The position numbers and the translations under genes were made by a program. A stretch of DNA of 64,000 nucleotides, taken from positions 62,001 through 126,000 of the forward strand of contig NZ_JAIZZK010000004.1 in assembly GCF_020443705.1 (NCBI RefSeq), in the 5' to 3' direction. This document shows positions 7,510 through 17,708 of the stretch, in pieces; the first letter of the stretch is position 1; each line of letters begins with the position of its first letter. This DNA comes from Clostridium algoriphilum. Lineage in GTDB: Bacteria > Bacillota > Clostridia > Clostridiales > Clostridiaceae. The notes beneath the pieces were generated by a model that searched no databases, was not told where the DNA came from, and saw nothing but the letters and a program-made list of their open reading frames with translations.

Positions 7510-7943
7510 TGGTAAGGATAAATAGTATACAAAGAGGAATAGTAATAGATCATATTAAAGCTGGTGTAGGACTTAAAATATTCAACTACTTAGGTTTAGA
7601 TAAGGCTGAATTTACAGTTGCACTTATTATGAATGCCCCTAGTGGTAAACTTGGTCGCAAAGATATAATTAAAATAGAAAATGAAATTGATATAGATTTT
7701 ACAGTTTTAGGTTTTATAGATCCTAACATAACTATAGATATAATAACTGGAGAAAAAATTGAAAGTAAAATTAAATTAAATTTACCTGATAAAATTGAGA
7801 ATGTAATAAAATGTAGTAACCCAAGATGCATCACGTCTACTGAACAAGAAATTCAACATAGTTTCTATTTATCTAATAGAAAAAAGGGCGAGTATAGGTG
7901 TATGTACTGTGATGAGATTAATAACCATAATAATATATCATAA
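7509..7943 (+). CDS. pyrI: aspartate carbamoyltransferase regulatory subunit, 144 aa
   Basis: The nucleotide-binding and zinc-binding partner of PyrB, absent from Bacillus but present in clostridia and enterics. The N-terminal 95 residues form the allosteric domain ([30 protein letters not shown]). The C-terminal zinc site shows four cysteines, C-S-N-P-R-C at about 102-107 and C-M-Y-C near 130-133. The start overlaps the pyrB stop by one base, which fixes it. The family role is feedback control by CTP/ATP; whether this protein responds to both cannot be read. Confidence 0.97.
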   Translation: MVRINSIQRGIVIDHIKAGVGLKIFNYLGLDKAEFTVALIMNAPSGKLGRKDIIKIENEIDIDFTVLGFIDPNITIDIITGEKIESKIKLNLPDKIENVIKCSNPRCITSTEQEIQHSFYLSNRKKGEYRCMYCDEINNHNNIS

Positions 7944-7951
7944 TAAAACAC

Positions 7952-7992
7952 ATAATTAAATCTTGTTTATAGTTTGAACAAGATTTAATTAT
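7952..7992 (+). terminator. intercistronic hairpin between pyrI and pyrC
   Basis: A 16-base arm (ATAATTAAATCTTGTT) pairs perfectly with its complement at 7977-7992. It lacks a good T-run, so it is more likely a partial terminator or an RNA stability element than a full stop. Confidence 0.6.
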
Positions 7993-8032
7993 AAATGAAA
8001 ATCTTAATATAGTGTGAAAGGATGATAAATTA

Positions 8033-9250
8033 ATGGAATTATTAATAAAAAATACAAGAGTAGTTGATTCATCACAGGATTTTATTGGCGATGTTTATAT
8101 AAATAAAGGTATAATTTATGAAATAGGTAAAGAATTAGAAAAAGACTGTGAGGTATTAGACGGAGAGGGGTATATTTTAGCACCTTCTTTTGTAGATCTT
8201 CACAGTCATTTTAGAGAACCGGGATATACATATAAAGAGGACTTGTTATCAGGAAGCAGGGCAGCGGTTCGGGGTGGTTATACTGCAATAAACCTAATGG
8301 CAAATACAAAACCTGTATGTAGCTCAATGAATATAATAGATAGGGTGCTTAAGAAATCCAAGGAAATTAATCTAGTAGACATTCATCAATGTGCATCTAT
8401 TACAGAAGATTTATTAGGAGTATCTATAGATCATTTATGGAAGTTAACCACTGCAGTAAGATTTATATCAGATGATGGTAAGGGTGTTTCTAACAGCCGT
8501 GTAATGCTAGAAGCAATGATTGCAGCTAAAGAAAAGAACTTAACAATTATATCCCATGCCGAAAATGAGGAATTAGTAGAAATAGACACAAGACTTGCTG
8601 AGAATATGATGACCTGGAGAGATATATCCTTATCAAAATTTACGGGTTGCAGGCTTCATTTAGCTCATGTAAGTACAAAAGAGGCAATGGATGATGTTAT
8701 AAAAGGTAAAGAGCAGGGAGGACGAATAACCTGCGAGGTTACGCCGCATCATATAGCATTAACTGAGGAAACAAAGTATAGGGTTAATCCACCTATAAGG
8801 AAAACTGAGGATGTAAATTTTCTAATAAAAGCTATGCAAGATGGTTTTGTGGATGTTATAGCAACTGACCATGCACCACATAGTGCCCAAGATAAATTAA
8901 ATGGGGCTCCTGGTATATCAGGTCTAGAAACCTCCTTTCCTGTGTGCTACACTAAATTGGTAGGAGAGGGTCATATTACTATAAATAAACTTTCTGAATT
9001 AATGTCGAAGAACCCAGCTAAAATTATGAAACTTAACAAGGGCGAAATTAAGATAGGGTTTGACGGAGATTTAGTGCTCTTAGATACTAAATCTAAATAC
9101 AAAATTGATTCATCCTTGTTTTTATCTAAAGGTGTTAATTCCCCATTCGATGGAATGACAGTATCGGGCAGAGTAATGTGCACTATTAAGGCAGGTAGAA
9201 TAATTTTTAAAGCTAAAGCAGAAGATAGCAATGAGTGGATATGCAAATAA
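8033..9250 (+). CDS. pyrC: dihydroorotase, 405 aa
   Basis: Cyclises N-carbamoylaspartate to dihydroorotate. It belongs to the type I (class with HxH near residue 57) amidohydrolases: D55-L-H57-S-H59-F-R-E-P-G holds the first metal ligands and substrate arginine, HLAHVST the later histidine, and ATDHAPHS the catalytic aspartate. GAPGISGLET is the family loop near the end. The ATG follows GAAAGGATG. It is third in the pyr operon, after the pyrI hairpin. Confidence 0.96.
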   Translation: MELLIKNTRVVDSSQDFIGDVYINKGIIYEIGKELEKDCEVLDGEGYILAPSFVDLHSHFREPGYTYKEDLLSGSRAAVRGGYTAINLMANTKPVCSSMNIIDRVLKKSKEINLVDIHQCASITEDLLGVSIDHLWKLTTAVRFISDDGKGVSNSRVMLEAMIAAKEKNLTIISHAENEELVEIDTRLAENMMTWRDISLSKFTGCRLHLAHVSTKEAMDDVIKGKEQGGRITCEVTPHHIALTEETKYRVNPPIRKTEDVNFLIKAMQDGFVDVIATDHAPHSAQDKLNGAPGISGLETSFPVCYTKLVGEGHITINKLSELMSKNPAKIMKLNKGEIKIGFDGDLVLLDTKSKYKIDSSLFLSKGVNSPFDGMTVSGRVMCTIKAGRIIFKAKAEDSNEWICK

Positions 9251-9272
9251 AATGGCAAAGGTGTGAAAATGA

Positions 9273-10139
9273 TTGATTATAGATAGATTATTTAAAAGTG
9301 TAGAAAAAAACGGTCATGTATGCGTAGGGCTAGATACAGATTTAGAATATTTGCCGGTGGAATTTAGAAATAAGTTTATGCATGATGAACACGCAATGTA
9401 TAGATTTAATCAAATGATAATTGATGCGACTTGCGATGTATCAGCTTGTTATAAGGTTCAAATAGCATATTATGAAGCTCTTGGATTAAAAGGTTTAAAA
9501 GTATATAAAGATACATTAGATTATATAAAAAGCAAGGGATGTTTAGCAATCGCAGATATTAAAAGAGGAGATATTGCTAAAACAGCACAAATGTATGCTA
9601 AAGCTCATTTTGAAGGAGATTTTGAAAGTGATTTCATAACAGTTAACCCATATATGGGTATGGATAGTATAGAGCCATATCTTCCCTATGTAAAAAATAA
9701 TGAAAAAGGGTTATTTTCACTAGTAAGGACTTCAAACAAAGGTGCAGAGGATATAGAATACATAGAGAATAAAGAAAATAAAAAAGTATACGATATTGTA
9801 GGCGAAAAGTTATTAAAAATTGGTGAAGAATTTATTGGAGAATGCGGTTATAGCTCTGTAGGGGGAGTTGTTGGGTGTACTCATATAGATGAAGGTTTGA
9901 AGATGAGGCAAGATCTTAAAAAGATGTTTTTCTTGATACCTGGGTATGGGGCACAAGGTGGCGCAGCGAAAGATGTAGCTATATATTTAAAAGATGGAAA
10001 TGGTGGAGTTGTAAATGCTTCTAGAAGTATTCTTCTTGCATATAAAAAAGTTGAGAATGGTGCAAGTCATTTTGAACAGTGTGCTAGAGCAGAGGCAATA
10101 AAAATGAGAGATGATATAAGAAAAGCAGCTAGTAAATAA
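9273..10139 (+). CDS. pyrF: orotidine 5'-phosphate decarboxylase (subfamily 2), 288 aa
   Basis: Converts OMP to UMP. The catalytic DIKRGD array is at D95-K97-R98-D100, and the N-terminal GLDTDLEYLP and the long insert around 155-180 mark the larger subfamily 2 form found in clostridia, mycobacteria and myxobacteria. The start is an unusual TTG at 9273 with AAAGGTG nine bases upstream; the nearby ATG at 9270 is out of frame. The gene follows pyrC by 22 bases and precedes pyrK. Confidence 0.95.
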   Translation: MIIDRLFKSVEKNGHVCVGLDTDLEYLPVEFRNKFMHDEHAMYRFNQMIIDATCDVSACYKVQIAYYEALGLKGLKVYKDTLDYIKSKGCLAIADIKRGDIAKTAQMYAKAHFEGDFESDFITVNPYMGMDSIEPYLPYVKNNEKGLFSLVRTSNKGAEDIEYIENKENKKVYDIVGEKLLKIGEEFIGECGYSSVGGVVGCTHIDEGLKMRQDLKKMFFLIPGYGAQGGAAKDVAIYLKDGNGGVVNASRSILLAYKKVENGASHFEQCARAEAIKMRDDIRKAASK

Positions 10140-10174
10140 TATATGATTTCTATTAAAATACTGGAGGAGTTTAT

Positions 10175-10909
10175 TTGAAATGCTTAGTCGCGAAGACATA
10201 TGAAAATACTTTAATAAGTGAGGGCGTGTATAAGCTTTCTATAAAGGGCAAGTTTGATGTGAAGCCAGGTCAGTTTTTCATGTTAAAGGTTGGAGACTTA
10301 GAGCCGATACTACCAAGACCAATAAGCGTATATGATGTAGATGATGAGAAAATAAGCTTTTTATACCAAATAGTAGGGCAAGGCACAAAACATCTAAGTA
10401 ACCTTCGCAAAAATGATGAACTTCAGATAATGGGGCCTTTAGGAAATGGATTTGATGTTGAAAAAATTAAAGGCAAGATTGCTGTCGTATCTGGAGGAAT
10501 TGGCATAGCACCACTTATTTATTTAATTAAAAAGCTTACGGGTTGTGATATAGATTTGTTTGCCGGGTTTAAAGCTGTGGATTATTCTGTGGATACTGTG
10601 GAAAAATATGTAAAAAATATTAATTTATCCACAGAAAGTGGTAAAATTGGTCACAAGGGATATGTAACAGATTTAATAAATCCACAAAAATATGAAACTG
10701 TTATTTGTTGTGGACCAGAAATTATGATGAAAAAAGTTATAAGTATGTGCAATGATGTAAAAGTGCCAGTATATGTGTCTATGGAAAATCATATGGCATG
10801 TGGAATAGGTGCATGTCTTGTCTGTACTTGTAAAACAAAGGGTGGAAACAAGAGAACTTGCAAGGATGGTCCAGTGTTTGACGGAAAGGATTTGATATTT
10901 AATGACTAA
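10175..10909 (+). CDS. pyrK: dihydroorotate dehydrogenase B, electron-transfer subunit, 244 aa
   Basis: The FAD and [2Fe-2S] protein that passes electrons from PyrD to NAD+. The N-terminal barrel has the FAD motif LPRPISVYD near residue 50, the NAD domain has [10 protein letters not shown] near 106, and the iron-sulfur ligands are C209, C214, C217 and C229 (C-x4-C-x2-C-x11-C). Start is TTG 10175 after CTGGAGGAG. Its stop overlaps the pyrD start by eight bases, which fits the 1:1 complex with PyrD. Confidence 0.96.
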   Translation: MKCLVAKTYENTLISEGVYKLSIKGKFDVKPGQFFMLKVGDLEPILPRPISVYDVDDEKISFLYQIVGQGTKHLSNLRKNDELQIMGPLGNGFDVEKIKGKIAVVSGGIGIAPLIYLIKKLTGCDIDLFAGFKAVDYSVDTVEKYVKNINLSTESGKIGHKGYVTDLINPQKYETVICCGPEIMMKKVISMCNDVKVPVYVSMENHMACGIGACLVCTCKTKGGNKRTCKDGPVFDGKDLIFND

Positions 10910-11798
10910 AGTAGACTTATGTGGTGTAGTTTTAAAAAATCCTGTAATAGCTGCATCTGGAACTTTCGGATTTGGCGAAGAATATAAAGAGTATTTTGAT
11001 ATTGCAAGACTTGGGGGCATATCAGGTAAGGGTCTAACGATAAGTGAAAAACAAGGTAATGATGGGATAAGAGTTTATGAATCTCGCGGAGGGATGCTAA
11101 ATAGTGTAGGACTTCAAAATCCAGGTATTGATAGATACATAGATGTTGAACTTAAAGGGATGATCAAGTATAACACGGCTATAATTGCAAATGTTGGGGG
11201 CAGCACTGTAGAGGAATATATGGCTGCAATAGAAAAATTAAATAATGAGGCTATAGATATAATTGAATTAAACATATCTTGTCCTAATGTATTATGCGGA
11301 GGTATGGCTTTTGGAATAAAGTCAAAGGTAGCATATGACGTGGTACGTAAGGTTAAAAGCATTTGCACGAAACCTCTTATGGTTAAGTTATCACCTAACG
11401 CTGAAGACATAGTAGATATGGCATATAAATGCTGCGAAGCTGGAGCAGATGCATTGTCTTTAGTTAACACATTTAAAGGCATGGCAGTAGATATACATAA
11501 ACGCAAACCAATATTTAACAATATATATGCAGGGGTATCAGGGCCGGCTATAAAACCGATGGCACTTAGGATGGTTCATGAAGTATGCAAGGCAGTGAAC
11601 GTACCAGTTGTAGGCATGGGTGGCATATCGACCTTTGAAGATGCTATAGAATTTATAATGGTTGGTGCACAAGCAGTTGGAGTTGGAACTGCCAATTTCA
11701 TAAAACCAGATATTTGCATTGATATAATAGAAGGAATTGAGAATTACATGATAAAAGAAGGTATTAAAGATTTAAGTGAGATTAGAGGAATTATATAG
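10902..11798 (+). CDS. pyrD: dihydroorotate dehydrogenase B, catalytic subunit, 298 aa
   Basis: FMN enzyme that oxidises dihydroorotate to orotate. The active-site cysteine of class 1B enzymes is seen in NISCPNV (C127), and the glycine-rich FMN phosphate loops VGMGGIST and [10 protein letters not shown] are near 239 and 256. It overlaps pyrK, and the pair should form the NAD-linked PyrDK heterotetramer typical of Gram-positive anaerobes. Confidence 0.96.
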   Translation: MTKVDLCGVVLKNPVIAASGTFGFGEEYKEYFDIARLGGISGKGLTISEKQGNDGIRVYESRGGMLNSVGLQNPGIDRYIDVELKGMIKYNTAIIANVGGSTVEEYMAAIEKLNNEAIDIIELNISCPNVLCGGMAFGIKSKVAYDVVRKVKSICTKPLMVKLSPNAEDIVDMAYKCCEAGADALSLVNTFKGMAVDIHKRKPIFNNIYAGVSGPAIKPMALRMVHEVCKAVNVPVVGMGGISTFEDAIEFIMVGAQAVGVGTANFIKPDICIDIIEGIENYMIKEGIKDLSEIRGII

Positions 11799-11823
11799 GA
11801 AACTTAAAATTGGAGGAGATTAT

Positions 11824-12390
11824 ATGAATATAAATGTTTTAGATATATTAAAAGAATCAAAGGCACTACTTGAGGGACATTTTCTGTTATCATCAGGAAG
11901 ACACAGCAATAGATATTGCCAATGTGCAAGATTGCTTCAATATCCAGATAAGTCAGCGAAAGTGTTAAGCGTAGTAGCTGATAAGATAAAAGATATAGAA
12001 TTTGATGTAGTAGTTGGACCGGCTATGGGTGGAATAATAGTAGCTTATGAAGTAGGTAGACAAACTGGAAAACCAGCTATATTTACTGAAAGAGTAGACG
12101 GCAAGATGGAACTACGTCGTGGTTTTGAAATTAAAAAAGGTCAGAAAATTTTAATTACAGAAGATGTAGTAACTACAGGAAAATCTTCTTTAGAAACAAT
12201 AGAAGTCTTGAAAGAACTTGGAGCGGAAGTAGTTGGCATATGTTGCATAGTGGATAGAGGAAGCAGCACTATCGATTATCCTATATACAGTGCTATAAAG
12301 CTAAACATTGAAAGTTTTGATCCAGCAGAATGCCCACTTTGCAAAAGTGGAACACCTTATATAAAACCAGGAAGCAGAAATATAAAATAA
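11824..12390 (+). CDS. pyrE: orotate phosphoribosyltransferase, 188 aa
   Basis: Transfers PRPP to orotate to give OMP. The PRPP-binding motif [13 protein letters not shown] is at residues 109-121, with the pyrophosphate loop GPAMGG near 65. The ATG at 11824 follows TTGGAGGAGATTAT; the open frame extends further upstream to 11776 but without a comparable site. Last gene of the operon; a long palindrome follows. The operon lacks carAB and pyrR, which must lie elsewhere. Confidence 0.96.
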   Translation: MNINVLDILKESKALLEGHFLLSSGRHSNRYCQCARLLQYPDKSAKVLSVVADKIKDIEFDVVVGPAMGGIIVAYEVGRQTGKPAIFTERVDGKMELRRGFEIKKGQKILITEDVVTTGKSSLETIEVLKELGAEVVGICCIVDRGSSTIDYPIYSAIKLNIESFDPAECPLCKSGTPYIKPGSRNIK

Positions 12391-12404
12391 CCTTTTTTTC
12401 TTAG

Positions 12405-12616
12405 AGAATGCTATAACTAAAAGTATATATTGCTAAAATGCGCTCACTTCGCTAATTAATTCTAAAATTTGTTTCATCTTAAATTGTTGAAAAATGCAAA
12501 CTCGTTTCACTCAAACATGCATTTTTATTTACGCAACTTAAGCTTAAATAAACTAAGAGTTACTAAGGCTTGTTCGAATGCATTCTGCGCAATATATACT
12601 TTTGTTAGCATTTTCT
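12405..12616. repeat. long palindromic element, copy 2 (about 212 bp)
   Basis: The outer arms (AGAATGCTATAAC..., AAAAGTATATATTGC at 12419-12433, complement at 12589-12603, ...GTTAGCATTTTCT) match those of the element at 386-457. Inside the arms sit about 140 further bases that are self-complementary in turn, ending in AAAAATGCA/TGCATTTTT (12490-12526). The whole can fold as one long hairpin. No protein is encoded. It follows pyrE and may also stop transcription. Confidence 0.75.
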
Positions 12617-12799
12617 ATGGAAAAAGAAGAAATAATTCGCTGCAATGTATTTCAAGATAAGCTTTTATGATTTAATGTATTAAAAATTATTTCTACAGCA
12701 AGTTACTTACTTTCACACATTTTAATTAGTTAATCAATGTACGAAGAGTGATAATATATGAAAATTGCGAAGTATAACTAATATTTATATTCTAAGATA
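12617..12799. other. AT-rich intergenic stretch
   Basis: Between the palindrome and the end of the kinase gene I see only AT-rich sequence with no gene, tRNA or clear hairpin. Confidence 0.6.
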
Positions 12800-13351
12800 T
12801 TATAAGTCGAATCGTTCTTTTATCATCTTTGCAACCATTTCTGCTGGAAGATTGGAATTGTCGATTTTCATATAATTTTCAAATGGAATTTCGCCATCAT
12901 TGCTGACACAACGATAATTGTTGTCATCATTAATGAGTCTTAGGTTTGACGTTTCAACATCTCTTTTGGTTGCTTTGTGTTTCAAACGATTTTCAGTAGC
13001 ATTCCTTTGTAGTCTGATAGATTGAGGTGCAACAAGTTCCACATAATATATATCGGCACTATGTTTTCTAAAAATGTCACAGACATGTTCTACATAATTC
13101 CAATCGGATTGCTGGTCAAATGCCCACATATATGTGAAAATTAATCCGTAACAATCAGAATTAGAAAATTCCTCAAAAATAACATCCCTCATTCGTGTTA
13201 TTGCTTTTCCGTAAAAATATCCAAATGTCTCTATTACAGGTTCAATAATTACATGATTATGGAATAACCGAAAATCCGTAATTTTGGTCAATGCCTGTCC
13301 AACTGTCATTTTACCGACAGCAGTATCTCCAATTAAAAATACTAATTTCAA
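12800..13351 (-). CDS. P-loop kinase-like ATPase, 183 aa
   Basis: A small nucleotide-binding protein with a Walker A of the form GDTAVGKMTVGQAL at residues 8-21. The residue after the P-loop lysine is Met, then Thr; this GKMT form recurs in a family of small kinase-like proteins. The central part (FTYMWAFDQQSDW, VELVAPQSIRLQRNATENR) and the C-terminal DNSNLPAEMVAKMI also fit that group. The substrate is unknown. The start is taken as TTG at 13351, with AGAGGTG just upstream on the minus strand; the longer open frame to 13426 adds 25 residues with no family likeness. Downstream of the GNAT gene, probably co-transcribed. Confidence 0.8.
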   Translation of the reverse strand: MKLVFLIGDTAVGKMTVGQALTKITDFRLFHNHVIIEPVIETFGYFYGKAITRMRDVIFEEFSNSDCYGLIFTYMWAFDQQSDWNYVEHVCDIFRKHSADIYYVELVAPQSIRLQRNATENRLKHKATKRDVETSNLRLINDDNNYRCVSNDGEIPFENYMKIDNSNLPAEMVAKMIKERFDL

Positions 13352-13434
13352 AACAACACCTCTTTTCTCAAATATAAACATTACTCTGAAATATTTTACA
13401 ATTGTGACGCAGTTAATTAAAGTCACAGAGTCCT

Positions 13435-13956
13435 TTAAAATTTAATATTTATCCAATATCTTTGAGTTACTTCCCCATCTTCAATAACTTCATTTTCTAA
13501 TACTCCACCATTATTTAATATAGTTTTTGCTGAAGCTATATTTGTTTTGTCACAAGTAACCAACGCCTTTTTAATACCTAATTGTTTCACTAATGATAAT
13601 GATAGTGAAAGCATCTTCGTAGCATAGCCTTTTTTACGTTCAGAAGGCCTTATTCCATATCCTATATGTCCGCCATAATTTAGTAAAAAATCATTTAATT
13701 CATGCCTAATATGTAACGCACCATAAATTTTCATATTTTCATCAATTAAAAAATATAGAGATGCTGGAACAAAGCCATCTTCATATGATTTATTGGTTTT
13801 TTGGATTTTCCAACAATTAATTAAATATTCATAATTGACCATACTCTTTCTCGATGCGTATGGGATTATTTCTTCTCCTGATTTTTCCCATTCAACTATA
13901 TAATTATTATATTCTTTTTCCATTTCAAGTTTTGGATCAATCAACATAAATATCAC
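13435..13956 (-). CDS. GNAT family N-acetyltransferase, 173 aa
   Basis: The acetyl-CoA pyrophosphate loop is visible as GYGIRPSERKKGYATKML near residue 102 (the R/Q-x-x-G-x-G/A type), followed by the VTCDKTNIASAKTILNNGG strand-helix that ends the GNAT fold. Substrate unknown; such proteins acetylate amino groups of small molecules or proteins. The start is GTG 13956, six bases after the core AGGAGG; an ATG at 13947 is less well placed. Followed on the same strand by the kinase-like gene. Confidence 0.85.
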   Translation of the reverse strand: MIFMLIDPKLEMEKEYNNYIVEWEKSGEEIIPYASRKSMVNYEYLINCWKIQKTNKSYEDGFVPASLYFLIDENMKIYGALHIRHELNDFLLNYGGHIGYGIRPSERKKGYATKMLSLSLSLVKQLGIKKALVTCDKTNIASAKTILNNGGVLENEVIEDGEVTQRYWINIKF

Positions 13957-14154
13957 AAAACCCCTCCTTTGATTTGTTTAGTACAGTATGTAGTTTGATT
14001 ACAATGTTCAATCAAGCGTATTTCCACGATATACATTATATGTAATGGGATTATGGAATTATAACATGTAATCTATATTTTTGAAATAAAACACTTTGCT
14101 AATAGAGTGTATATATTATTTTTTAATATCCTTGAAATAATTATACAGAATAAA

Positions 14155-14200
14155 AAATAGAAAGGCAGAAGATTTATATGATCTTATGCCTTTCTATTTA
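14155..14200 (-). terminator. terminator of the pfl genes
   Basis: AAATAGAAAGGCAgAAGAT pairs with ATCTTatGCCTTTCTATTT. It lies about 60 bases beyond the pflA stop; an AT-rich tail on both sides could make it bidirectional. The remaining 13957-14154 is plain AT-rich sequence. Confidence 0.65.
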
Positions 14201-14256
14201 TATATGGAGCGTCTTGCTAAAAACAATGTAGATAACTTTTTTTATTGGATTTCATA

Positions 14257-14982
14257 TTATTTGATGTTTAATAAATTATTTATTAATGTTTGAAGCTCAT
14301 TATTTTTATCTTTATCCATCGGTTCTACACCTTTTAATTTATAAGGGATAGATAAAGCTTCATATTTACTAACACCTAGAACATGATAGGGAAGAAGTTC
14401 TACTTTATCTAAATTAGGTACTTCCTCACTAATAATTTTTGCAAGTTTTGTTATATGGTCCTCTGAATCTGTAAGTCCAGGTACAACAACATGTCTTACC
14501 CAAACTCTAGATTTAGATTTTCTTAATGCTTGTAAAAATAAATTAACGTCTGTTGCACTTTTTCCTGTTAGTGCAACATAACCCTTATTAGTTGTATGTT
14601 TTATATCTAAAAGAACTAAGTCCGTATATTTTAATATTTCGTCGTAATTGCCATCACCGAAACCAGCAGTATCAAGAGCTGTGTGAATGCCGTTTTGCTT
14701 ACATAATTTTAAGCATTCAAGCAGAAATTCGCTCTGAAGTAATGGATCACCACCAGAGAAAGTAACTCCTCCACCGGATCTATTAAAGTATGGCTTAAAG
14801 CGAACAATTTTTTCGATAATTTCAACCGGCGTCATTTCTGTTCCGCCATTCAATTGCCAAGTATCAGGATTATGGCAATAGGCACATCTTAATTTACAAC
14901 CTTGAAAAAAAACTACTACTCTTATTCCAGGACCATCAACTAGTCCCATGCTTTCGATAGAATGAATTTTACCTTTTACCAT
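14257..14982 (-). CDS. pflA: pyruvate formate-lyase activating enzyme, 241 aa
   Basis: Radical-SAM enzyme that installs the glycyl radical on PFL under anaerobic conditions. The [4Fe-4S] cluster motif C29-x3-C33-x2-C36 (GCKLRCAYCHNPD) is the canonical one, and SGGDPLLQSEFLLE is the SAM-binding GGE-like loop. Length and the DTAGF and RHVVVPGLTD motifs are standard. It follows pflB on the same strand across a 190-base gap rich in hairpins, which probably lowers its expression relative to pflB. The RBS is AAGGAGGAATTATAT before the ATG. Confidence 0.96.
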   Translation of the reverse strand: MVKGKIHSIESMGLVDGPGIRVVVFFQGCKLRCAYCHNPDTWQLNGGTEMTPVEIIEKIVRFKPYFNRSGGGVTFSGGDPLLQSEFLLECLKLCKQNGIHTALDTAGFGDGNYDEILKYTDLVLLDIKHTTNKGYVALTGKSATDVNLFLQALRKSKSRVWVRHVVVPGLTDSEDHITKLAKIISEEVPNLDKVELLPYHVLGVSKYEALSIPYKLKGVEPMDKDKNNELQTLINNLLNIK

Positions 14983-15003
14983 ATATAATTCCTCCTTAGC
15001 TTT

Positions 15004-15146
15004 GAATGAAACAATTTTATGTTAAAATTGTTTATATTCATTTTATATTAAAACAAAAACCAAAAGTGTTTTTGCTTTAATATAAAATGAAATTCTTTGT
15101 TAAATTTATATAAATTGAGAAGTACTTATAAAAATAAGTACTTCTC
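15004..15146 (-). promoter_or_regulatory. hairpin-rich gap between pflB and pflA
   Basis: Three inverted repeats lie side by side: AAACAATTTTA/TAAAATTGTTT (about 15008-15033), TTCATTTTATATTAAA with its complement (15037-15092), and GAGAAGTACTTAT/ATAAGTACTTCTC (15117-15146). They can act as attenuators or as 3' stabilisers of pflB mRNA. Confidence 0.65.
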
Positions 15147-15171
15147 ATATTATTTAATATTTTAAAATTGA

Positions 15172-17400
15172 CTAGATTTTTTTATGGAATGTTCTACTTA
15201 TAACTTCAAGTTGTTGTTCTTTTGATAATCTATTAAAGTGAACAGCATAACCTGAAACTCTGATTGTTAATGTTGGGTATTTGTCTGGATTCTCCATAGC
15301 GTCTATTAAAACTTCTCTATTTAGTACATTTACGTTTAAGTGGTGTGCACTTTGTGCGAAATAGCCATCTAAAAGGAATACTAGATTATTTATTCTTGTA
15401 GCTTCATCTATTCCAAGTGCAGCTGGTACTATTGAAAAAGTATTTGAAACTCCATCTTGGCAATAATTTCTATATGGAATCTTAGCAACTGAGTTTAATG
15501 ATGCGAGTGCTCCATTTTCATCGTTACCTTGTGTTGGGTTTGCTCCAGGGGCAAGTGGTACACCTTGTTTTCTTCCATCAGGAGTTGTACCTGTTTTCTT
15601 ACCATATACAACGTTTGATGTAATAGTAAGTGCTGATAAAGTATGTTCTGCTCCTTTGTATGCGGGGTGTTTTTTAAGAGCGTCGCTGAATTCTTTAATA
15701 AGTTCAACAGCTAGATCATCAACTCTGTCATCATCATTACCGTACTTAGGGAAATCTCCTTCTGTTTTAAAATCAACAGTGATTCCTTCTGCATTTCTTA
15801 CAGGAGTTACCTTTGCAAATTTTATAGCACTCAAGGAATCGGCTGCAATTGAGAGCCCTGCTACGCCAAACGCCATGAAGTATTTAAGGTCTGTGTCATG
15901 AAGAGCGAGTTGGCCTGCTTCGTAAGCATATTTATCATGCATATAATGTATGGTATTCATTGTATCAACATACATTGCAGCGACATATTCTAAAACCTTT
16001 GAATACATCTTTCTAACTGTTTTGTAGTCAAGAATTTCATCAGTTATTTTTTCTATATTAGGTACAACAAGTTTTCCTTTTAACTCGTCTACTCCACCGT
16101 TAAGTGATAATAATAATGATTTTGCAAGGTTAGCTCTTGCTCCAAAGAATTGCATCCTCTTCCCTATTTCCATAGCTGAAACGCAGCAAGCTATGCCATA
16201 ATCATCACCATAGATTGGTCTCATTATATCATCATTTTCATACTGAAGTGCATCAGTTTCAATGGACATTTTAGCGCAGTATTTTTTAAAAGTTTCTGGT
16301 AACTTTTCTGACCAAAGCACTGTCATATTAGGTTCTGGCGCTGATCCAAGGTTTGTTAATGTATGAAGGAATCTAAAGGAATTCTTTGTTACCATTGGAG
16401 TGCCATTAAGGGATACACCACCAATAGATTCTGTTACCCAATTTGGATCTCCACCAAATAAATCATTGTACTCGGGAGTTCTAAGGTGTCTTGCCATTCT
16501 AAGTTTGATTACGAACTGATCTATAATCTCTTGGGCTTCATCTTCAGTTATTTTTCCTTCCTTTAAATCTCTTTCAAAATATATGTCTAAGAAAGTTGTT
16601 GTTCTACCGAGTGACATTGCAGCACCATTATTTTCTTTTATACCTGCAAGGTATCCTAAGTATACTGCTTGAACAGCGTCTTGTGCAGTAACTGCTGGTT
16701 TTGAAAGGTCAACACCATATTTTAACGCCATGCTTTTTATTTGACCAAGTGCTCTTACTTGCATACTTAATTCTTCTCTATGTCTTATAAGATCGTCTGT
16801 TGCATGTCCTGTGAGTTCTTTTAAATCTTTTTTCTTCTGATCAACTAAAAAATCTAACCCATAAAGAGCTATTCTTCTATAATCACCAATTACTCGACCT
16901 CTACCATATGCATCTGGAAGCCCGGTTAATAGCCCTACAGTTCTTGCAACTTTCGTAGCATCTGTGTATGCATCAAAAACACCTTCGTTATGAGTTTTTC
17001 TGTATTTTGGAAAAAACTCTTTTATATCTTTGTTTAACTCGTAACCATAAGCCTCAAGTGATTGATCTACCATTCTAAAGCCACCAAACGGATTAACTAT
17101 TCTTTTTAGTGGAGCATCAGTTTGAAGTCCAACAATTACTTCATTTTCTTTATCAATATAACCAGGCTTAAAATTATCTATTCCTGATATTTCATTAGTT
17201 TCTACATCTATAATACCTTTTTTAATTTCTTCTAATATAAGTGAATTAGCTTTATCCCAAACTTTATTAGTTTTATGAGTTGTGGAAGCTAAAAAATTAT
17301 CATCACCTTCATATAAGGTGTAATTTTTTTGAATAAAGTCTTTTACGTTAATTTGATCTTTCCATAAATCACCTTTGAAACCATTCCATTGTTTAAACAT
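15172..17400 (-). CDS. pflB: formate C-acetyltransferase (pyruvate formate-lyase), 742 aa
   Basis: Cleaves pyruvate with CoA to acetyl-CoA and formate. The catalytic cysteine pair is C405-C406 (GIACCVSAM), and the glycyl radical site is G717 in RVSGYAVHF, 26 residues from the C-terminus. Size and overall sequence fit PflB of anaerobic metabolism and not the pyruvate-formate-lyase-like dehydratases. Strong ribosome-binding site AAGGAGGAAAAATA. Preceded by a good minus-strand promoter; pflA follows. Confidence 0.97.
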   Translation of the reverse strand: MFKQWNGFKGDLWKDQINVKDFIQKNYTLYEGDDNFLASTTHKTNKVWDKANSLILEEIKKGIIDVETNEISGIDNFKPGYIDKENEVIVGLQTDAPLKRIVNPFGGFRMVDQSLEAYGYELNKDIKEFFPKYRKTHNEGVFDAYTDATKVARTVGLLTGLPDAYGRGRVIGDYRRIALYGLDFLVDQKKKDLKELTGHATDDLIRHREELSMQVRALGQIKSMALKYGVDLSKPAVTAQDAVQAVYLGYLAGIKENNGAAMSLGRTTTFLDIYFERDLKEGKITEDEAQEIIDQFVIKLRMARHLRTPEYNDLFGGDPNWVTESIGGVSLNGTPMVTKNSFRFLHTLTNLGSAPEPNMTVLWSEKLPETFKKYCAKMSIETDALQYENDDIMRPIYGDDYGIACCVSAMEIGKRMQFFGARANLAKSLLLSLNGGVDELKGKLVVPNIEKITDEILDYKTVRKMYSKVLEYVAAMYVDTMNTIHYMHDKYAYEAGQLALHDTDLKYFMAFGVAGLSIAADSLSAIKFAKVTPVRNAEGITVDFKTEGDFPKYGNDDDRVDDLAVELIKEFSDALKKHPAYKGAEHTLSALTITSNVVYGKKTGTTPDGRKQGVPLAPGANPTQGNDENGALASLNSVAKIPYRNYCQDGVSNTFSIVPAALGIDEATRINNLVFLLDGYFAQSAHHLNVNVLNREVLIDAMENPDKYPTLTIRVSGYAVHFNRLSKEQQLEVISRTFHKKI

Positions 17401-17523
17401 TATTTTTCCTCCTTTTAATATCTTAATTTACGATGTTTTATAAAGTTATCGTTTAGCCACAAGATTAAGTGGAGGAACGAGTTGATAATAAATGTTAATT
17501 AATAATAAATATCGTCTAAGTAT

Positions 17524-17552
17524 ATTATACAATACTTTATTATGTTTGTTAA
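17524..17552 (-). promoter_or_regulatory. promoter of pflB
   Basis: On the minus strand TTAACA (17547-17552), a 17-base spacer and TATAAT (17524-17529). This leaves a 5' leader of about 115 bases before pflB. No convincing Rex operator pair was seen around it. Confidence 0.75.
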
Positions 17553-17708
17553 TACCTAAATGTAAAAATAAATACAAATTCTTAAAATATTCAACATTTA
17601 TTATGGTTTTCTGAAATTGAAATTGTCAATATACTTATTGTAATATTAAATTTGAAACAGTTCAAGTGGTTTTATATAAGTTGTAATATTAAGAATATTA
17701 AGTTAATT

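Noticed and set aside
12469-12660. 63-codon plus-strand frame after pyrE
   Set aside because: It lies within the long palindrome, has no ribosome-binding site and reads as inverted-repeat sequence.
17401-17660. Possible Rex operator before pflB
   Set aside because: Only a half-site-like TGTTAA was found, and this is already the -35 of the promoter.
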